Part shown: positions 1 through 2,335 of the stretch, in pieces | Position numbering within the stretch: position 1 is the first letter of the stretch | Layout: each line of letters opens with the position of its first letter | From: Promethearchaeota archaeon | GTDB lineage: Archaea; Asgardarchaeota; Lokiarchaeia; Sigynarchaeales; SOKP01 | DNA length: 5,087 bases | Direction of reading: 5' to 3' | Assembly: GCA_016839905.1 (NCBI GenBank) | Contig: JAEOTJ010000191.1 | Location: 1 to 5,087 of the forward strand | Position numbers and translations under genes: made by a program | The notes under the pieces: generated by a model | What the model saw: only the letters and a program-made list of their open reading frames with translations | What the model was told of the DNA's origin: nothing | Databases searched by the model: none

Positions 1-476
1 ACTCCCCTATAATTAGAGTTCCAGACACCTTCAGGATTCTCTTGGGATGACATCGTGGAATTTCCATAATACATCCTTATATATGTGTCATTTGAATAGG
101 ATAAAGAAGGAATTCTAATCCAAGTCACTAATTCAGCGTGAGTGCTGCTATAGCTCCGATTAAATCGTTCAATCTCATGGTCTAGTTGTTGTCCACCAAT
201 AAAAAATGCAATATCATCTCCATCGGACTGACAATGGTCATGTAAGTCAGAGTCTAAATTGGATACTAATAAGGGGAAATTCAAGAGATTGTTGGTCCCA
301 GAGACTTTAGAATGATTAATGACAATATCTTTATAAAAATTAAAATCAGCCGGGGAACTTGCGATTAATTCGTGATCTTCATTAAGAATTTCTTCTGATA
401 CGTCAGAAGCATTGATTTTTTGATTAGAAAAATTACCAAATAAGATCATAATAAAAATAAGCATTGGAAAGATCAT
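1..476 (-). CDS. Exported DUF2341-domain surface protein, N-terminal part (runs off left edge)
   Basis: This is the first 158 codons from the first in-frame ATG; the rest lies beyond the left edge. A hydrophobic segment (MIFPMLIFIMILFG) followed by a polar stretch reads as a signal peptide, with likely cleavage near residues 20-25. Residues about 45-158 match the DUF2341 family (PF10102): FYKDIVINHSKVSG, then NFPLLVS, DSDLHDH, SDGDDIAFF, LDHEIERF, LVTWIRIPSLS, then MYYGN and GVW. This family is known from large archaeal and bacterial surface proteins, often beside lectin-like or PKD domains, and its activity is undefined. No basic residues precede the hydrophobic core if translation starts at this ATG. 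In-frame codons upstream back to 512 add a basic RKCKKK segment, so the true start may be a non-ATG codon at 512 or 509. The family call is firm; the start is not. Confidence 0.85.
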   Translation of the reverse strand, partial: MIFPMLIFIMILFGNFSNQKINASDVSEEILNEDHELIASSPADFNFYKDIVINHSKVSGTNNLLNFPLLVSNLDSDLHDHCQSDGDDIAFFIGGQQLDHEIERFNRSYSSTHAELVTWIRIPSLSYSNDTYIRMYYGNSTMSSQENPEGVWNSNYRG

Positions 477-517
477 TAAAATAGATTTTTTTTTACATTT
501 TCTAAATATAATATAAC

Positions 518-525
518 ATCACCTC
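518..525 (-). promoter_or_regulatory. Shine-Dalgarno sequence of the DUF2341 gene
   Basis: The minus strand reads GAGGTGAT, a near-perfect complement of the archaeal/bacterial 16S rRNA 3' end. It lies only about 5-8 nt before the in-frame ATT (512-510) and ATA (509-507) codons. It is about 19 nt from the out-of-frame ATG at 498 and over 40 nt from the in-frame ATG at 476. An ATG overlaps it (520-518) but reaches a stop after four further codons. The site therefore decides the start in favour of an unusual codon, unless the sequence carries a one-base change. Confidence 0.6.
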
Positions 526-552
526 ATTTTGGTTGTTCTTTTGGAAAAGAAA

Positions 553-565
553 ACTAAATATATAA
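553..565 (-). promoter_or_regulatory. Candidate archaeal box A (TATA) promoter for the DUF2341 gene
   Basis: The minus strand reads AATTATATATTTA here. A transcription start about 25 nt downstream would fall near 530-535, just before the GAGGTGAT ribosome site. This spacing fits an archaeal promoter with a short leader. The whole gap is very AT-rich, so TATA-like strings also arise by chance. Confidence 0.4.
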
Positions 566-736
566 TTTAAAGCTTGAATCATCTATATACAATCTCAATG
601 TGAGTAGTATCTTTTATTGAAATTTATTTGTCATGTTGAAAACATTAAAATTATGTATACTAAAATTTCGCAGAATTATTATTAAAATATTTTGTTTTTA
701 AAAGAAGTTTGAAAATTCTTTATTTAATTTTTGCTT

Positions 737-781
737 ATAAAAACAATCAGGAAGGGAGAAATAAAGACCTTTACTGATTGT
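737..781 (-). terminator. Hairpin plus T-tract, likely terminator of the 259-residue protein gene
   Basis: ACAATCAG (743-750) pairs perfectly with CTGATTGT (774-781). After a small bulge, AAGG (752-755) pairs with CCTT (768-771), leaving a 12-nt loop. On the minus strand the stem runs directly into TTTTTAT, the arrangement of an intrinsic terminator. It lies about 120 nt past the stop of the minus-strand gene. Archaeal termination depends mainly on T-tracts, so the stem could instead be a 3'-end stabiliser or a small structured RNA. Confidence 0.45.
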
Positions 782-859
782 AAGGATTATGCTGAGAATC
801 TATTTTATGAATTTGGATTAAAAAGTTTTAAAATGAAATAATAAGAAAATTTAAAGTAT

Positions 860-877
860 AAGAAATAGTTATTTCTT
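860..877. repeat. 18-bp palindrome with T-rich flanks
   Basis: AAGAAATA and TATTTCTT form a perfect 8-bp inverted repeat around a 2-nt centre, starting 23 nt past the stop codon of the minus-strand gene. Both flanks are T-rich on their own 3' side. It may contribute to 3'-end formation. It is A/T-dominated, and the chance of random occurrence in such sequence is appreciable. Confidence 0.3.
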
Positions 878-899
878 GTTTTTGTTCTTTTAATATGAT

Positions 900-1679
900 T
901 CAGGCAGATGGTGTTGAAAATATTTGAATTGGTTGGAAAATGCAGATATTTGTCTCACCCATAGCATTGCTATCTGTCATCTCAACAAAATATGCATAGC
1001 TCTGACCTGGCTGTAAATCTTTTTGAATAATTATCTCTCCCTTGTTTAATCCCGCGTCTTTATTACTAAATCTATCAACAAACACATTATCCCACCAGAT
1101 AAGCTTCTGAATGTTGAATTCGATTTGTTTTTTACCCAAGGAAATACGATAAATATAATATGCATCTAAATTAGCGACCTCCTTAAGCGTTGTCCATTTA
1201 ATGTTAACATTCTTTAGCGGTGTATTTTCTATCATTTTATTTTTTGTTCCTGGCATGTAAGATGCTAGTATTTTTTCCCTATTTTCAAGATATGCTTTTA
1301 AGAGTGTATTCCCTGGAGCTGATTTCTGATATCGTGATTTTGAGATAATATCACCATTTTTGGGTTTAACTTCGATTTTATATTCACCTTCTTCCATAAA
1401 GCCATGAGGTAGATTCACCATGTACCAGCAAGAATTAAACTTTGAATCTATTATATAGCCATTGATGTTGGCAATTGAATATTTCTGATTCTTAAACTCT
1501 ACTTGATATCCATTTGGTCCATAAACAACAATATCTTCTATTAGATCTGGAAGGAATCCCTTTCGAATGGGGAAAAATGTAACAAGAAACTTATGCGTTT
1601 CTTTTATTGGGGAGAAACCAAAATCAACATACACGTTACAAGCCATAATATCAAAAATCTTAATTTTAGGTTCTTTCAT
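900..1679 (-). CDS. Hypothetical 259-residue beta-rich protein, C-terminal fibronectin-III-like domain
   Basis: I do not recognise a named family. There is no signal peptide or membrane span, so a cytosolic location is expected. Residues about 15-115 alternate hydrophobic residues as a beta sandwich would, with VVYGPNG (51-57) and LPHGFMEEGEYKIEV (90-104), a pattern common in Ig-like domains. Residues about 120-150 are charged and probably helical. Residues about 153-249 look fibronectin-III-like: NVNIKW (157-162), YYIYRI (174-179) and LQPGQSYAYFVEMTDSN (222-238), the usual loop before the F strand. Three cysteines (14, 84, 246) are scattered. The ATG at 1679 is preceded by AGTGAGAAT, a weak ribosome site, and no better upstream start is visible. 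The coding sequence is intact, and its richer base composition than the flanks supports a real gene. The fold assignment is inferred from pattern only. Confidence 0.8.
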   Translation of the reverse strand: MKEPKIKIFDIMACNVYVDFGFSPIKETHKFLVTFFPIRKGFLPDLIEDIVVYGPNGYQVEFKNQKYSIANINGYIIDSKFNSCWYMVNLPHGFMEEGEYKIEVKPKNGDIISKSRYQKSAPGNTLLKAYLENREKILASYMPGTKNKMIENTPLKNVNIKWTTLKEVANLDAYYIYRISLGKKQIEFNIQKLIWWDNVFVDRFSNKDAGLNKGEIIIQKDLQPGQSYAYFVEMTDSNAMGETNICIFQPIQIFSTPSA

Positions 1680-1729
1680 ATTCTCACTTTTAAAATATAT
1701 TAACCTTTAGTAAAAATTCATTGATATTG

Positions 1730-1742
1730 CTTATAAATATTT
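1730..1742 (-). promoter_or_regulatory. Candidate box A promoter for the 259-residue protein gene
   Basis: The minus strand reads AAATATTTATAAG, preceded by an A-rich stretch that could act as a TFB recognition element. A start of transcription about 25 nt downstream would leave a leader of roughly 25-30 nt before the ATG at 1679. A second AT-rich string nearer the ATG (about 1690-1700) would place the transcript start inside the gene, so this one is preferred. Confidence 0.3.
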
Positions 1743-1922
1743 TGAATCTTTATTTCAGAAAGAGTAGAATCTTCTTTAGAGTTTGAATCTGTATAGGATT
1801 TAATTTACTGATGAGAACAGTTTTCAAAAATTATTATTCCTTATCATCCCAATTTAGAACCTTAAGCGAGGTTATTATTTAACTATTGTTCTTTGAAATG
1901 ATTTAAAATTGTTTACTATTTT

Positions 1923-1932
1923 AACACGTGTT
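1923..1932. repeat. Perfect 10-bp palindrome AACACGTGTT
   Basis: The palindrome lies in the divergent intergenic region, about 245 bp before the minus-strand gene start and 400 bp before the CD36-like gene. It is one of the few G/C-containing symmetrical sites in the gap and could be an operator half-pair for a dimeric regulator. No second copy was seen near either promoter, so function is speculative. Confidence 0.2.
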
Positions 1933-1980
1933 TATACAATAAAGTGATGATTAAATTACTAAACTTTCATTCCATTCTTT

Positions 1981-2187
1981 TTGCATCTTTACCTTTTAGT
2001 TTGTATTCCAAATAAAAAAAAGGAGTACTTTAAATCTAAAGTAATTTCACGCTTAAAATCCGTGAATGGAATTGAGATACATCAAAAATTTAATAGTAAT
2101 AGTTATATATTTAACAATAAAATATATTACTTAATAAGAATAAACTTTAAGATAACCATAAAGATTCATTTATTATCATTTAATTAA
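1981..2187 (+). CDS. Doubtful 68-codon ORF, possible remnant of a beta-alpha-beta domain
   Basis: The frame opens with TTG and ends in TAA. No ribosome site precedes the TTG, and an in-frame stop lies at 1960, so no better start exists upstream. Residues about 2-35 read like a ferredoxin-like beta-alpha-beta unit: a hydrophobic strand (LYLLVCIP), a basic helix (KKKEYFKSKVISRLKSV) and NGIEIHQKF. This vaguely recalls Lrp/AsnC ligand-binding (RAM) or NapD-like domains. The second half is Asn/Ile/Lys-rich, as expected from translated AT-rich non-coding DNA. It may be a decayed gene fragment or chance. I would not treat it as a functional gene without homologues. Confidence 0.2.
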   Translation: MHLYLLVCIPNKKKEYFKSKVISRLKSVNGIEIHQKFNSNSYIFNNKIYYLIRINFKITIKIHLLSFN

Positions 2188-2301
2188 AATTGTATCAAAA
2201 TCCAAGAATCAAATATCAAATAACAATACTATTATCAGAGAAAAGGTAACTTTAATGAAAACAATTGGACTTTAAAGTAAAATTGAATAGATTTTTCAAC
2301 A

Positions 2302-2310
2302 TTAAATATA
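2302..2310 (+). promoter_or_regulatory. Candidate box A promoter for the CD36-like gene
   Basis: TTAAATATA lies about 26-34 nt before the ATG at 2336. An archaeal transcript starting about 25 nt downstream would begin within a few bases of the ATG, giving a leaderless or near-leaderless mRNA. A weak purine-rich GAAAGGGAA (2322-2330) also lies at ribosome-site distance. If transcription instead starts further upstream, that element would serve as the ribosome site. Confidence 0.3.
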
Positions 2311-2335
2311 TTTTTATAAGAGAAAGGGAAATAAA

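Larger units (their letters stand above)
513..899. other. Intergenic region between the two minus-strand genes
   Basis: No convincing gene lies here. Read on the minus strand from 899 down, it holds a small palindrome (860-877), a long hairpin followed by a T-tract (737-781), a TATA-like box (553-565) and the GAGGTGAT ribosome site (518-525). A terminator followed by a separate promoter suggests the DUF2341 gene is transcribed independently of the 259-residue gene, despite their shared orientation. Confidence 0.6.
1680..2335. other. Divergent intergenic region
   Basis: This gap separates the minus-strand 259-residue gene from the plus-strand CD36-like gene. It carries a box A candidate for each side, a 10-bp CACGTG-centred palindrome (1923-1932) and one doubtful 68-codon ORF (1981-2187). 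Short open stretches elsewhere in it lack a start codon with a ribosome site. I see no tRNA, rRNA, CRISPR repeat or insertion-sequence end. Its length is generous for a prokaryotic promoter region and could include decayed gene remnants. Confidence 0.5.

Noticed and set aside
731..841. A 36-codon plus-strand frame starting at TTG whose middle reads protein-like (KTFTDCKDYAENLFYEFGLK).
   Set aside because: It has no ribosome site before the TTG, the GAAGGGAG sequence lies inside the frame with no usable start after it, and it overlaps the minus-strand hairpin terminator. It may be chance or a tiny remnant; nothing else supports it.
1719..1806. A minus-strand open stretch of about 28 codons (contains YTDSNSKEDSTLSEIK) just upstream of the 259-residue gene.
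   Set aside because: It is bounded by a stop immediately upstream and lacks an ATG, GTG or TTG start with a ribosome site.
2255..2275. A six-codon frame (MKTIGL) preceded by AAAAGGT, upstream of the CD36-like gene, considered as a leader peptide.
   Set aside because: Such short ATG-to-stop runs are common by chance. No attenuator hairpin or regulatory codon run follows, and a box A lies between it and the CD36-like gene.
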